Below are positions 47,401 to 57,730 of a DNA stretch of 64,000 bases, piece by piece. The notes beneath the pieces are model-generated. The model ran no database searches and was not told the DNA's origin. It saw nothing but the letters and a program-made list of their open reading frames with translations. This stretch comes from Sinelater perroti (lineage: Eukaryota; Arthropoda; Insecta; Coleoptera; Elateridae): the NCBI GenBank assembly GCA_036346155.1, contig JARFIY010000379.1:1278001-1342000 (forward strand), in the 5' to 3' direction. The stretch's first letter is position 1; each line of letters opens with the position of its first letter. A program made the position numbers and the translations under genes.

Positions 47401-47459
47401 TTCAACTGTATTGATAAGTACTTTTTCAAAATAAATTTGTAAACTTTAGAACTTAAACG

Positions 47460-47900
47460 CACTTCATATGTTGCCGCGTTTTTGCTGCTCGCCATTTCTG
47501 CTCCCATATTGCTCTCGTCCTAACTCGTAACCAGTTCTTTACGAGCGTTATTGAAACCGTCTCGAATATCGGTGGTCCTGGTCCTGCCGCTGCCTCTTGG
47601 CCAACCGGTCTCTAGAATCGTGTCCCGGAATCCAAAGCGCGTTTTATTCAAATTGAAACAAATCTTAAGCTCAGTAAATAGCGTTTTTACAAGTCTTTAA
47701 ATATTGACAACTACTTGTAGACAAACGACTTAAATTTGTCTTTGCAAGATATTTTTTACCACACATTGCTCCTCCATGTTGTATAGCTGCAGCAACTGCT
47801 GGCATGTCCCCACACACTCCTGCTTCTGCTGAGCATTGAACAAATGACTTTTCTTTCTGTAGATCTCAGCAACGGTATCTGATGTAGCTACGCACAAGAA
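47460..47900 (-). other. Unassigned GC-richer block with an exon-like segment
   Basis: On the minus strand, a polypyrimidine tract with TTTCTTGTGCGTAG (about 47,909-47,896) resembles a splice acceptor. It is followed by an open frame reading AEAGVCGDMPAVAAAIQHGG and CGKKYLAKTNLSRLSTSSCQ to about 47,690. The remainder to 47,460 has a Trp/Arg-rich frame (TRAIWEQKWRAAKTRQ). No family recognised. It may be a decayed LINE or host exon; I do not assign it. Confidence 0.25.
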
Positions 47901-48059
47901 ATAAAATAAAAAATAACAGGATCCTTAGAGAAAAAACAACTATACGTATTTTTAAACCGTGATAATAAACGACGAAAAGTAGACACTAAAACACCAAGCA
48001 GGTGGGCAAAGAAATCAGGAATATTACATTATGAATAACATCTAAGTCGAATAAAGAGA

Positions 48060-48295
48060 AATGAGCAATGATCAAATGCAAAATATAACAATAAGGGGGA
48101 GATTGAAGAAAAACCAATAGTAGCAAAGATATAAAAACAGCAATTAAAATGAATAGAACACATATGGAGGATGGAAGGAGACAACCAAGGATAGTAACAA
48201 AAATGGAGGTGGAAGAACGGAGACCTAAAGAAGGGCTAAGAGGAAAGTGGAAAGAAAATATACAAGATATACACTTAAGAGCAAAATAATCTACT
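48060..48295 (+). pseudogene. LINE family A C-terminal tail fragment
   Basis: Frames give QLKWIEHIWRMEGDNQG near 48,142 and KMEVEERRPKEGLRGKWKEN near 48,203, matching the LKWxGHVxRM...GKRxRGRPxxxW end of EN-RT LINEs. It is about 230 bp long, with nothing of the polymerase. Confidence 0.7.
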
Positions 48296-48599
48296 CACTA
48301 GCTGCACGCGCATTTTCGTCTTCTCTTTTAGTCGAAGGAAAATAAAAATAAAAACATTAACATGCAAAGAGTATTTTTATTATTGAGCTTTAAAAAACTG
48401 TTATTATTGCATTAATGGGACTATGCATTCAAAGCAATATGCATCACGGACGGAGTTTTACGAATCTTGCACGTGCGCGACGACTGTAATTGGATTACAG
48501 TACGCTTGCAATTCGCTAATTCATGACAATCATTTATCCGAAGTTGACGTAAGTAAGCAAGTGACGTAAGTTCTCGGGTGATTTGCAAAAAGCCTAGGC

Positions 48600-49500
48600 A
48601 ATTGTATTGTTGAGAGAAAGCCTCAGTCAGAGGGCCATGGCACACCGACTAACTCTAAGTCAATCAGGTGTGTCGAGAGTGTGGGGTCAGTACCGGGAAA
48701 TCGGTGGCTACGTCCGCCGGCAAGGAGACGACCGTAGGCGCGTAGCAACGGAGAAAGACGACCGATTTCTCGTCTCAATATCCTCAGAAATAGACACATG
48801 TCTGGCGTTGACCTAAAGCAAGAACTGAGTGCGGTCAGAGGTGTGGACGCCAGCGCTTGGACTGTGAGAAAAAGACTAAAGGCAGCTACGGGTCCCAAGC
48901 CGACTGCAGTCCAAAAAAAAGGCGACTGTAATTTTCGATTGAGACCTTAGCAATTGGAGTCAGATATTATTCACCGTCAAATCCAGGATGTGTCTACACG
49001 GCAACGTCTACAGAAGGCCAGGATAGCGATTTGCTCATTGCGGTAGTCAAGAAACTGTTGCATATGGAGGTGGCTCTGGACGGGCATTTTCATGCACGGA
49101 AAACTGAGTTGGTTTTCGTGTCTAGTGGAGGAGGTTTAATAGCGGACCGCTACATCAGGAACATTCCGGAGGAGCATGCTTTCACTTGCGGAATTTATGG
49201 TGAGGACTTTATGCTTGTGCACGATAATGTGCGATGACCGTTACCTGGTATACCGGTATACCGAAAATGGACTGGCGCCCGTGTAGCCCAGACTTGAATC
49301 CAATGGAACATGTTTGGGATGAGCTTGAGCGAAAAGTCCAGGCCAGAAATCTTGCACCAGGGAGTGTGATGAAACTGAAAGTGACGTTAACTGAAGAGTG
49401 GAAAGCAATCCCTTAAGACAACACAGGAAATGTCATCGGATCCATGCGTATTCGCTTGTAAACTGCAATTAGGAGTAGAGGCGGCAACACCATGCGTATA
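48600..49500 (+). pseudogene. Tc1-like transposase pseudogene
   Basis: SLSQRAMAHRLTLSQSGVSR then VWGQYREIGGYVRRQGDDRR (48,619-48,730) is the bipartite HTH and GRPR-like region. Frames then shift to VDLKQELSAVRGVDASAWTV and RKRLKAATGPKP (48,810-48,905). The first catalytic block (TDES) is unrecognisable. FMLVHDNVR (49,209) keeps the second aspartate, and MDWRPCSPDLNPMEHVWDEL (49,270) keeps the third block (SPDLNPxEHxWD). The tail is ARNLAPGSVMKLKVTLTEEW, KAIP, then past the stop NVIGSMRIR and IRSRGGNTMR. Tc1 enzymes cut and paste at TA; this copy is dead. No TIR was seen. Confidence 0.87.
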
Positions 49501-49689
49501 AGTAAGTATATACATCAGAAAGCATAAAGCAACATAGTATTAACATTTTTTAACAACAGTGATGGGACTTTAATGTCAAACATCAGTGTTATGAAGGTAA
49601 TTCGCAAAGAAGCCCCTGTTTAGCTATCAATGACAGACACGTGTAGATATAGAACCTTTGCTATATACGTTAAAGCCTAAAATAATACA

Positions 49690-50065
49690 TTACTTTTTGA
49701 CATAATCGCCATGCAAATTGAAGCAATTCTTATAGCATCTTACAAAGTTGGAAGTTCCTTCTACAAAAAAATCTCCCGCCTGGGAATGAAGAAAATTTTG
49801 CCCAGAAACTTTTTGACAATTTCTTGCTCAAGTCTATTGCTGTCTACAAATGGGCGGCACTTTTTGCATTAGCGGGCACGCTAGGTTGCCCACCTTTAAA
49901 CATTCAACACTATTGGCGTACAACACCTTTGTCGATCACGTTTAGTACATTACACAGTTCGCGATAAACCGCAGCCGAGGAATGTTTTTCGCACACAAAA
50001 ATCGTATTACTGCACACGCTTCACATGGGCCGGGGTTTTATATGAAAGCGTTCATTTTCAATTAA
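49690..50065 (-). pseudogene. mariner transposase, internally deleted (MLE 7)
   Basis: From 50,020 downward: VIRFLCAKNIP then a shifted VIDKGVV-type block (HTH), KVGNLACPLM, and directly SQAGDFFVEGTSNFVRCYKN then CFNLHGDYVKK and a stop at about 49,691. This joins the first about 60 residues to the last about 40, with the entire catalytic domain lost. The GDYVKK end is the canonical mariner terminus. Confidence 0.8.
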
Positions 50066-50404
50066 TCTAGCGGACGAATAAATTGCACCACAGCCTTTCT
50101 CTTCCAATTTGCACTGTTTTTTGAGCGACTACGTACAACGCCATAGGATGGGAGTCGGTATCTCCGCTCCATAATTAAAACTATTATTAAAATAAGATCT
50201 AACAGTGCCCTTTTTAAGATAAAACTAATTTCCTAATCATTTATAGACAGGAGAACAACTTAATTGATACCTAAGCGTTACACATATAAATAAAAGAACT
50301 GTTCCAAAAATATTAAAGTTCTAAGAACTGACTATAATGGGCATGCATAAATAAGAACAACTTTACTAGTCACGTCAGTTAGGAGAAGTCAAATATATAG
50401 AGAT

Positions 50405-50998
50405 GCATCTTGACCAGAAACTCACATAAAGGCAAAAAGAAAACATCTCGACATCAAAGTAAAATAAATGAACTGGCTTCTTGGAAGGAGTTCGCAGTTA
50501 TCCCCTAAAAACAAAGTTCCCTCTACAAAAGCCATACTGAAGCCAATTTGGTCCCACGGCATCCAACTATGGGGTTGCACCAAGCAGTCAAATACTAAAA
50601 TCTTGTAGCGTTTCCAGTCCAAGACTCTCCGTCTGATGTCAAATGCCCCTTGGTACGTTGCCAACCAGACCCTCCACGAAGACCTAGGAATCGTATATAT
50701 CTCCAGCGAAATCCACAGACTAGCAACTTCCTACCAACACACTTTCGTGGGACACAAAAACGAGCTCGTTCATCAGCTCTCCCAAGAACCAGTCGTGACA
50801 AGAAGACTGCATCGCCAATGGCCCCATAATCTCACACATCAACCCAACCAGGCGTAAGCCTCCTCTTTGGGAGTAACATCAATGGATGGACCTCCCTCAA
50901 ATCTTCTACTTTATCATACGATTTGCTTATTACTCACTTAGATTGTATAGAGTAGATTGTAAATATGCACTCTCAATAAAAAAATAATAAAAATAAAT
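50405..50998 (+). pseudogene. jockey-like LINE 3' end with A-rich tail
   Basis: FDQKLT at the start, NWLLGRSSQLSPKNK near 50,470, STKAILKPIWSHGIQLWGCT near 50,523, RFQSKTLRLMSNAPWYVANQ near 50,607, then TLHEDLGIVYISSEIHRLAT and QEPVVTRRLHRQWPHNL, ending in a stop at 50,855. The 3' UTR finishes with ACTCTCAATAAAAAAATAAT and more A-rich sequence to about 50,998, consistent with the end of a retrotransposed, 5'-truncated copy. Frames are partly intact, so it is younger than the copies at 33-41 kb. The upstream border near 50,405 could be checked for a target duplication. Confidence 0.85.
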
Positions 50999-51064
50999 AA
51001 GTCAGTAAGGAGTTAGACGCTAGTGAGTAAGCACATGTAGTGTATGATTGTCGCATTTTCAGTG

Positions 51065-51530
51065 ACTGAGCAAGAACGGCAGCGATATTCAATCAAATTT
51101 TGTATGAAGAACATTGGTTTGGAGTAACTATTCCAATGATTCAAAAAAGCTTTTGTAATGAGTACAACAAGGATAAAGGCAATGGCACAAACGGTTTAGA
51201 AATGACCGGAAATTTGAAAAACGTGATCAATGTTTCAGAAGATCAATAACTATCAGAACACGGATACAACAAAGATCAGTGACTGACAATCCGAGAACTA
51301 GAAGATGAGTCGAAAATTTCAGAAAATAAAGTGTGTGAAATTTTCATAGATGATCTTGACATGGAATGTGTCTCGGAAAATTTTTTGCAGTTATTTTTAC
51401 CAGAGCAGAAGAAACGTGCCGCAGCTGAAAAAGATAAAATGTAGGTTTTCGGCTACGATCCGAGAACAAAGAGTCGACCCTCCCCATGTCACGTTAGAGA
51501 ACTGCGTGAGATTTTAACGTGCTTACTCTG
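51065..51530 (+). pseudogene. mariner (SETMAR-like) transposase N-terminal fragment (MLE 8)
   Basis: QWHKRFRNDRKFEKRDQ near 51,179 corresponds to the WHKRFKEGR motif. The next readable parts are LTIRELEDESKISENKVCEI (51,279), FIDDLDMECVSENFLQLFLP and EQKKRAAAEKDKM, equivalent to the second HTH and the VSAKFVPRLLTEEQK block. FGYDPRTKSRPSPCHVREL (51,448) matches VYGYDPETK just after the first catalytic D, which is deleted. Everything further C-terminal is absent. Confidence 0.82.
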
Positions 51531-52454
51531 AAAGGGGCTGAGGCTACGTGCACTGTTTTTTGTATCTTGTGTTATCTTTACTAAATTATAGATTCTTTGT
51601 TATGGAATTTTAATTTTCTGTATTGTAGGGTTCGATAAGTTCGGCACAGACCACGTTTGCACGCAAAAATAACAAAACTAAACTCAAAATAAAATAAAGT
51701 AAGAATAGATAATGTTCATTTGTGTGACTAATAAATATAAACAATAAGCGAATTAAAGTATAAATTAACTGTATAATGTGTAATAGCAGTAAAATTTAAA
51801 TGTTTGTTATCCATTAAAAATAGATGTCGTTTAAATGCTATAAGTAAATAAATAATTTATTTCAACTGGGTTTTAACGTAGAACAGTAACATAACTGGCT
51901 TTAATATACAACAATTATTCAAAAGGCAGTATATTTATTCAAGAAAATACAAATACAAATATGTTTAAGATTAAATACGTGTATTGTTTAGTCAAGCACA
52001 GTAAATGTAGTTCATAAACGATTCATGTATGACAATAATGTACTAAAATAAAAAATAAATTAAAAACATGGGGCCGGCGAAGAGATTGCTCTGTAAGCAA
52101 TCCCATAACGAACTTAAAAAAAACCTCTCGATTTCAGTTTCGAATTTCGGGAAAATTCGAAATCGAATATCTCGAAAATTATTCGAGATAGAAATTTTTT
52201 AATTTCGAATTCGAAATCAGCGTAAAATTTCCTATAAGAATCCAGTTTCAAATTTTAAAAAATCTCAAATTTTGTGACGGACCAACAGACCGACAGACAG
52301 ACATATAGAATTCAGTAACAAACTTTTTAAGATCGTTGAAAATATCAACTTTTATCCTCCTTCTACTGCTCTTTGGTCGGATTTTACTCCTAAATAGTAC
52401 AGTGCATGTGACAACTATTCTCAATTTTCCCGATCCTATCTTTTTGGTTTTACT
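51531..52454. other. AT-rich stretch with CAGA motif
   Basis: Very A/T-rich. A GACCGACAGACAGACA phrase at about 52,289 and TTCGAAATTCGAAATC repeats near 52,140-52,215 are the only features. No gene. Confidence 0.45.
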
Positions 52455-53030
52455 TGTAAGGTAACAGCACCTACAGCGGACATGGCACCAATAGATGACA
52501 CTTCGTTTTAAAACTTAAATGTGGCGCTTTTTTATTTGCTAGGATGGTACCTTGTTTTTGACGATAGCAAATGAGCAGCATAAACAAAGCCAACCATTTT
52601 GTTTTGTGTGTAAAAGAAATTTTTTTAAGGCAACTTGCGAAATAGCTTGAATTCTGAATAATCCTTGAGGAAAAATTAAGGTAAGTGCTTCCGGTAATTA
52701 AGGTCTAATGTAAACATGATGGTTTTTTTACTTGTTTTTGGTAGCATATCCGACAAAAACAGATATTTCACTCAATGCCGTAATTTAATGTACTCTTTCA
52801 GGACACTGTCATCTTCAGGTTCCATAAACCAAGTTCCCCTAAAGTTGACAGATGTGTCCACTATAGGTTATTTTACTCGGATTGAAATTGAATGCTTAAA
52901 CATCAGTGCTGTAGATTCTTCTGAAATATATTTGAAAGCAAATGTGTAATTATGATGGGAACCTTAAGTTGACAACCAGTGTTATCTTTAGGTTCCAATG
53001 TGTCATCCTAAGGGACTATTTTAATTTCAG

Positions 53031-55119
53031 ATGCCTCCGGTTGAAATATTGCAGTATAACGAGGATGCTATGCGTTCTGCACCGGAAGACTGCGCTAAAG
53101 GACAACCTGTTGGAAGGGTTGCAAAAAAGTGGAGGGTTCCGCGTTCAACACTTCGCTAAATTCAAAGAATTAACCCCAATTTCGAGGAAGATGGGTGCTA
53201 GAACTGCTTTTAGCGCGGAAGAAGAATTACGACTTAGGGAGTGGGTGTTGGAGCTCTCTCAAGAGCTCTATCAAGATCACAACTTCTGTATAGTGTGAGC
53301 AATCTGGCCAAGGAACTAAAGAAGGAAACATTTGTTGAAAAGCCACCTTCCAAAAAATGGTATCATTGTTTTATGGCCAGGCACCCTGTTATTGCAGAAA
53401 GAATTTGACTACGAGTCGGGCTGCTGTGACGCAAGAAAAAATTTGTGCATGGCAAGAAGCAGTTTTTTCGATTTTGGAGAGAGATGGGGTGGCCCACATC
53501 CTTGAGGAGTGTGGAACCCGGCGTGTTTTTAACGCCGATGAGACTGCTTTTTTCTTGAATCCGAAGGGTGGGAATGTTTTGGCCACCAAAGGTAATAAAG
53601 CAATATTTCAATGTGCTGGGAACGACGAAAAAGAAAATTTAACCGTCCTGATAACAGACAATGCCGCTGGTGAACTTGCACCTCCCATGATTGTGTATCG
53701 TTGCACGAGAGTGCCCTCATTGATATACGACACTGCCCCAAAAGACTGGGGTCTAGGAAAGTCAATAAAAGGGTGGATGACCTGCCAACGATTTTATGAA
53801 TACACGGCAAACATATTTTTCCCATGGTTGCTGAAAAATGAAATTGAGAGGCCAGTTGTGTTTTTTCTTGATGGGCACGTCTCTTATATATCAATGGAAT
53901 TGAGTCAATTTTGCAAAGAGAAGGGAATTCTGCTTGTGGCTCTTCTGGCAAATGCCACACATTTACTACAGCCCATGGACGTGGCGGTGTTTCGAACCTT
54001 GAAAATGAATTGGCAAGAGAAAGTTCGAAATTATCGTATGCACAACGACGAAAACGTCACAAAAACTACGTTTGCGCCCTTATTAAAAGAGTTAAATGAA
54101 GAAAAGTTAATAAATCAGCCTTCAATTCTGCAGAATGGATTTAGAAAGTGTGGACTTGTTCCATGGTGTCCAACGGCAGTACAAATCGATCGAAAACCGA
54201 GTGCTCCTGTGATAGACAGCTTGCGAGTAGGGAAAATGATCGTCTGGACTGGCTGGAGTCAGTCGTGGGTTCCAAAAAAGTAAAGTTATTTCACCAATGG
54301 ATTGTCGATGTGTAGGATAGAAGTCTATTTGCAGTGTGGAAGATCGCCGGCACACAAAGACCTGAGACCGAAAAATCCGGCACACTGCAAACTTCTATCC
54401 TCTACATCAACATGTGGGTATTGAAAATCCAGCTGAGTCACAAGTCCAAACACCTTTGTGCCATCACCAGAAAACCCGGCTGTGGAACCACCAAGCACAA
54501 GTCCAAACACCTTCGTGACATCACCTTTCAAAAGGAGTCTTTTTTATCCTAAAGTTAAAGAAAACCAACGCGGTGGTAGGAAGCCAAGAGAAAAAAATGT
54601 CTAGTGTAATCACGTCAGCAGAGTGGATGTTGTATACACAAAAAAATCTGCTGAGAAGGAAAAGAGGGAAGAAGAAAAGAAAGCACGTTTGGTAGCTCGC
54701 CTACAAAAGGACAAGCCAAAGCTAAAGCTGCACAATTAAAGAAAACGTGCAAGAACACAGATTCAGAGCATGAATCGCTGATAAGCCTAAATTCATCTTC
54801 AGGCGCTAGTGACTCGGGTGATGATATTTCAGGCGCTGAAAACACTGGCCTGTCGCTGCTTCCTGCTAAAAAAGAGAAAGGTGAATTTGTAGCGGTGCGC
54901 TACGACGAGAACGCCTTCTCTGGAGTAGTGATAGAAGTTCTTCAAAATGGTGCTAAGGTGAAGGCAATGAAGAAAAATGGGCGGCTGTGAAAATGGCCAG
55001 AGAGGGACGACATTTTATTTTATAGCTGGGCGGACGATATTTTAGGCCACATTTTGTCGCCTACCAAATTTAGTAGCCAAAGGGAAATTTTTTCAGTGCC
55101 GGAGTTAGAACTTAATTAG
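53031..55119 (+). pseudogene. pogo-like DDE_1 transposase (jerky/Tigger type), lightly damaged
   Basis: An acceptor-like TTTTAATTTCAG precedes ATG 53031. The psq-type HTH reads GQPVGRVAKKWRVPRSTLR, then stops by frameshift. A CENP-B-like second HTH follows in other frames (REWVLELSQE; KKWYHCFMARHPVIAE near 53,356). The main ORF 53357-54283 (308 codons) holds the DDE_1 core: FNADETAFFLNP (Asp 61), VVFFLDGHVSYIS (Asp 172) and HLLQPMDVAVF (Asp 208), so the DDD triad is complete. After 54,283 the frame breaks near an inverted repeat. The C-terminal domain resumes near 54,880 (FVAVRYDENAFSGVVIEVLQ), crosses one TGA just before KWPERDD, and ends DDILGHILSPTKF...PELELN at 55119. About three frameshifts and one stop separate it from an intact gene, so it is relatively young. 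Confidence 0.88.
54307..54408. repeat. Imperfect inverted repeat inside the pogo-like element
   Basis: Left arm 54307-54338 and right arm 54381-54408 complement each other over GGATAGAAGT and TTTGCAGTGTG, with a 4-base interruption. The 42-base spacer holds a direct repeat CCGGCACAC (54,348 and 54,378). A second direct repeat, AAGTCCAAACACCTT, occurs at 54,443 and 54,500. The whole 54,300-54,530 patch separates two parts of the transposase and may be a small insertion. Confidence 0.75.
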
Positions 55120-56396
55120 ACTAAGTAAATGACATTTCTGTACTGAATTTTTCCAATTACTTAAGTAAGTACAAGGTACAAGTTTGATTTGAAGTAATTT
55201 CGAATTGTACTTTTTTGTTCAATTTTCAATACACAGTTCAGATAACTAAGTACCTGTAGATAACATGTTTGTACCCAAATAAGTGTCAGGGAATAGCTGA
55301 AGAGGGAAATCAGGGATTTCTAGCGCTATAACAATTAGAAAAGTTCAAAAAGTGGGCTGTCACCTTTAGGTACTATCATAGTTTTCACTGTCCACTTCAG
55401 GTGCCAAAAACATATCCGATATAAAATTAAAAAACAACTCCTATGCTTCAATTAAGGATAAACGTGCATCTTAATCTCTTAGAGGAAAACACAAAGATCG
55501 TAAGTAAACATCTATCTTTGTTGTTTGTTTAAAAACTTAGATGTATGAGTAGAAAAAGCAAAAAAAATCCTTATAGTGTCCACTAATAGGTGGCGTTACT
55601 TTACAGACTGTTTCTATTCCTTGAACTTTCATTTCCTCTTCTTCTTGCGGTGCTTCCTCCTATCAAAGCCACCATCATAGCTATTCTGATTTTTGATGCC
55701 CCCGTCCTGATTAGTTCTGGCGATGTGCAGCCACATAATTGCCTTAAGTTTTGTAGTCAGGACGTCCTTCTTCCAGCTGACCTCTTCTCCTCTATTTTGC
55801 TCCACATAATTAATTGTAACATAGAGTACTGCATTGCATTTTTTTAAGCAAGAAATTAGTTCTTGTTTCTTACTCATGTTCCTCATCTCCTCTTCACTAC
55901 TTATGTGATCTATTCAGAAAATTTTAACGATTTTCTGGTACATCCAAAGCTCAAAGGCTTCTAGCTTTTTTAATTTTTTTTTTAGTGTCGATACTTCTTG
56001 TTCATTTAGTAATATAAAAAATATTTAACACCTAATTATGCAAACTCTCAATTCTAACCTTAAGTTCCTATTAGAGAATAGATCTCTTATTTTTACAAAC
56101 GATTCTTCTTAGGCAATATTACAAATATTGATTTTAACCATTCTTCCGTTATACTTCCACTACGGCATATTCCGTTAAATAAATCTGTTATAGTATGTAA
56201 TTATCCTTTTTCTATTAATTTTAAAAATTCCTGGTGTTTCATCCAAGCTTTGCGCTCTTTAGCATTCTTTAAGGTCCACTTTACTTCAAACACTCTTTAT
56301 ATTTAATATTTTCTGTTCGCTCCGGTTACCATTTAATAAATGTTTTATGTGGTCTCCCCATCTAATAGATGCGAAGGCTTTCACGGCCGGTGTTAT

Positions 56397-56649
56397 GGTG
56401 CATCGTGTAGTTGGTTCTCGGGTTATAAGGTCGTGGTCGGAGTTCAGAAACTCTTGACGTTTCGTCCATCTTCAGAAGAAAATATTCTAAAAATTAAGTG
56501 ACCGCCCCGTGCGTTTTCGCGTTTATACTCGTGCGAGTATGGAAGGGATGGTATTGGGGGGGGGGGGTTGGTTGACGTCACCGGGATGGTAGATGACGTG
56601 ATCGAGCTAGCTGCTGACGTCAATTGGGACGTTTCAGGTAATATTTTAG
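56397..56649 (+). repeat. PLE terminal inverted repeat, left arm
   Basis: Matches the complement of 57474-57730, for example GGTTGGTTCTCGGGTTATA-type sequence near the outer end and GACGTCACCGGGATGGTAGA near 56,574. The arm contains a G12 run (56,556-56,567). Compared with the right arm it lacks 15 bases in the ribozyme-like region. Confidence 0.9.
56456..56475 (-). ncRNA. Deleted hammerhead-like motif in left PLE repeat
   Basis: On the minus strand the same motif reads CTGAAGATGGACGAAACGTC: stem II and its loop (15 bases of the right copy) are gone. It should not fold as a ribozyme. Confidence 0.55.
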
Positions 56650-57473
56650 AACTGGAATCGGAAGATAGGATTGCTTTCTTAGATGTATAGGTGTTGAGAT
56701 CGGAGAATAGACATTTACAACACCCAGTGTACAGAAAACCCACGCATACGGACAGATACTTTCATAAGCAGTCGAATCACCACCCAAGTCAAAAAAGAAC
56801 GGTTGTGAAAACATTATTAGATCGAGCATGACGTATATGCCAACCACAGTTTTTGAATAAAGAACTCAAACATTTGGAATAAGCTTTACAAGGGAATGGC
56901 TACTCGAGGGCGGAGATAAATAGATCAACCAAACCTAACAATTGTGTAAGAAAAACACAACCAAAATCGGCTACGGTAGGCAAAACTTTTTTACCTTACA
57001 TCCACAGGGTTACGGATCGGATAGGAAAAATTCTCAGTAAACACAAGGTGGAAACCATCTATACTACCACCACCAAGATACGGGATTTGCTTAGACCAGC
57101 CAAAGATACAAGAAACCCACAGGATACATCAGGGTATACTGCATACTTTGCTCATGTAAACAAGTCTACATTAGGATTACGGGCCGAACGATTACTACCA
57201 GGATAAAAGAACATAAATGTCATCTACGCCTTAATCAACCCGATAAATCAGCAGTTGCTGAACATGCTTTCGTTAGAATTTGGGCAAACACAAGTTTTAT
57301 TCAACTGTAGGAATTACTGCCCGAGATTATACAGAGAGCGGTGGAAATTTATAAACATAAAAATAATTTTAACAGGGACGACGGATTCAATCTTCCTAGG
57401 TCTTGGTTTATCGGTGTCAAGGGGCAAAAAACAGACCGCGATACGGCGAAAGAGCGAGTGACGTCAGAAAATG

Positions 57474-57730
57474 CTAAAATATTACCTGCAATGTCCCAAC
57501 TGAAGTCAGCAGCTAGCCCAGTCACGTCATCTACCATCCCGGTGACGTCAACAACGCCCCCCAACACCATCTCTACTACACTCATCAAGTATAAAAGCGA
57601 AAACGCAAGGGACAGTCACTTAATTTTTAGAAGATTTTCTTCTGAAGATGTCCGCCGCAGTTGTGGACGAAACGTCGAGTTTCTGAACTCAGACCACGGC
57701 CTATAACCCGAGAACCAACCACACAATGCA
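57474..57730 (+). repeat. PLE terminal inverted repeat, right arm
   Basis: Complementary to the left arm over about 250 bp with scattered mismatches. It holds the fuller hammerhead-like motif. Confidence 0.9.
57642..57676 (+). ncRNA. Hammerhead-ribozyme-like motif in PLE repeat
   Basis: The strand carries CTGAAGATGTCC, an 11-base loop region, then GGACGAAACGTC. In a type I hammerhead the core is CUGAUGA, stem II, CGAAAC, and a cleavage triplet such as GUC after stem III. Here CTGAAGA replaces CUGAUGA, GTCC/GGAC can form stem II, and CGAAAC is followed at once by GTC. PLE terminal repeats of many animals carry such short hammerheads. Activity is not shown, and the changed core base may inactivate it. 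Confidence 0.55.

Larger units (their letters stand above)
52455..55605 (+). mobile_element. pogo/Tigger-like DNA transposon with TIRs
   Basis: The ends 52455-52482 and 55577-55605 (complement) match at most of 28 positions (TGTAA-GTAAC--CACCTA---GGACA). Between them lie a transposase pseudogene and, in both subterminal zones, repeated variants of TGTCATCTTCAGGTTCC (52,807; 52,978; 55,358; 55,382). Total length about 3.15 kb. Exact termini and the TA duplication are uncertain because several TA steps lie at the ends. Confidence 0.8.
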
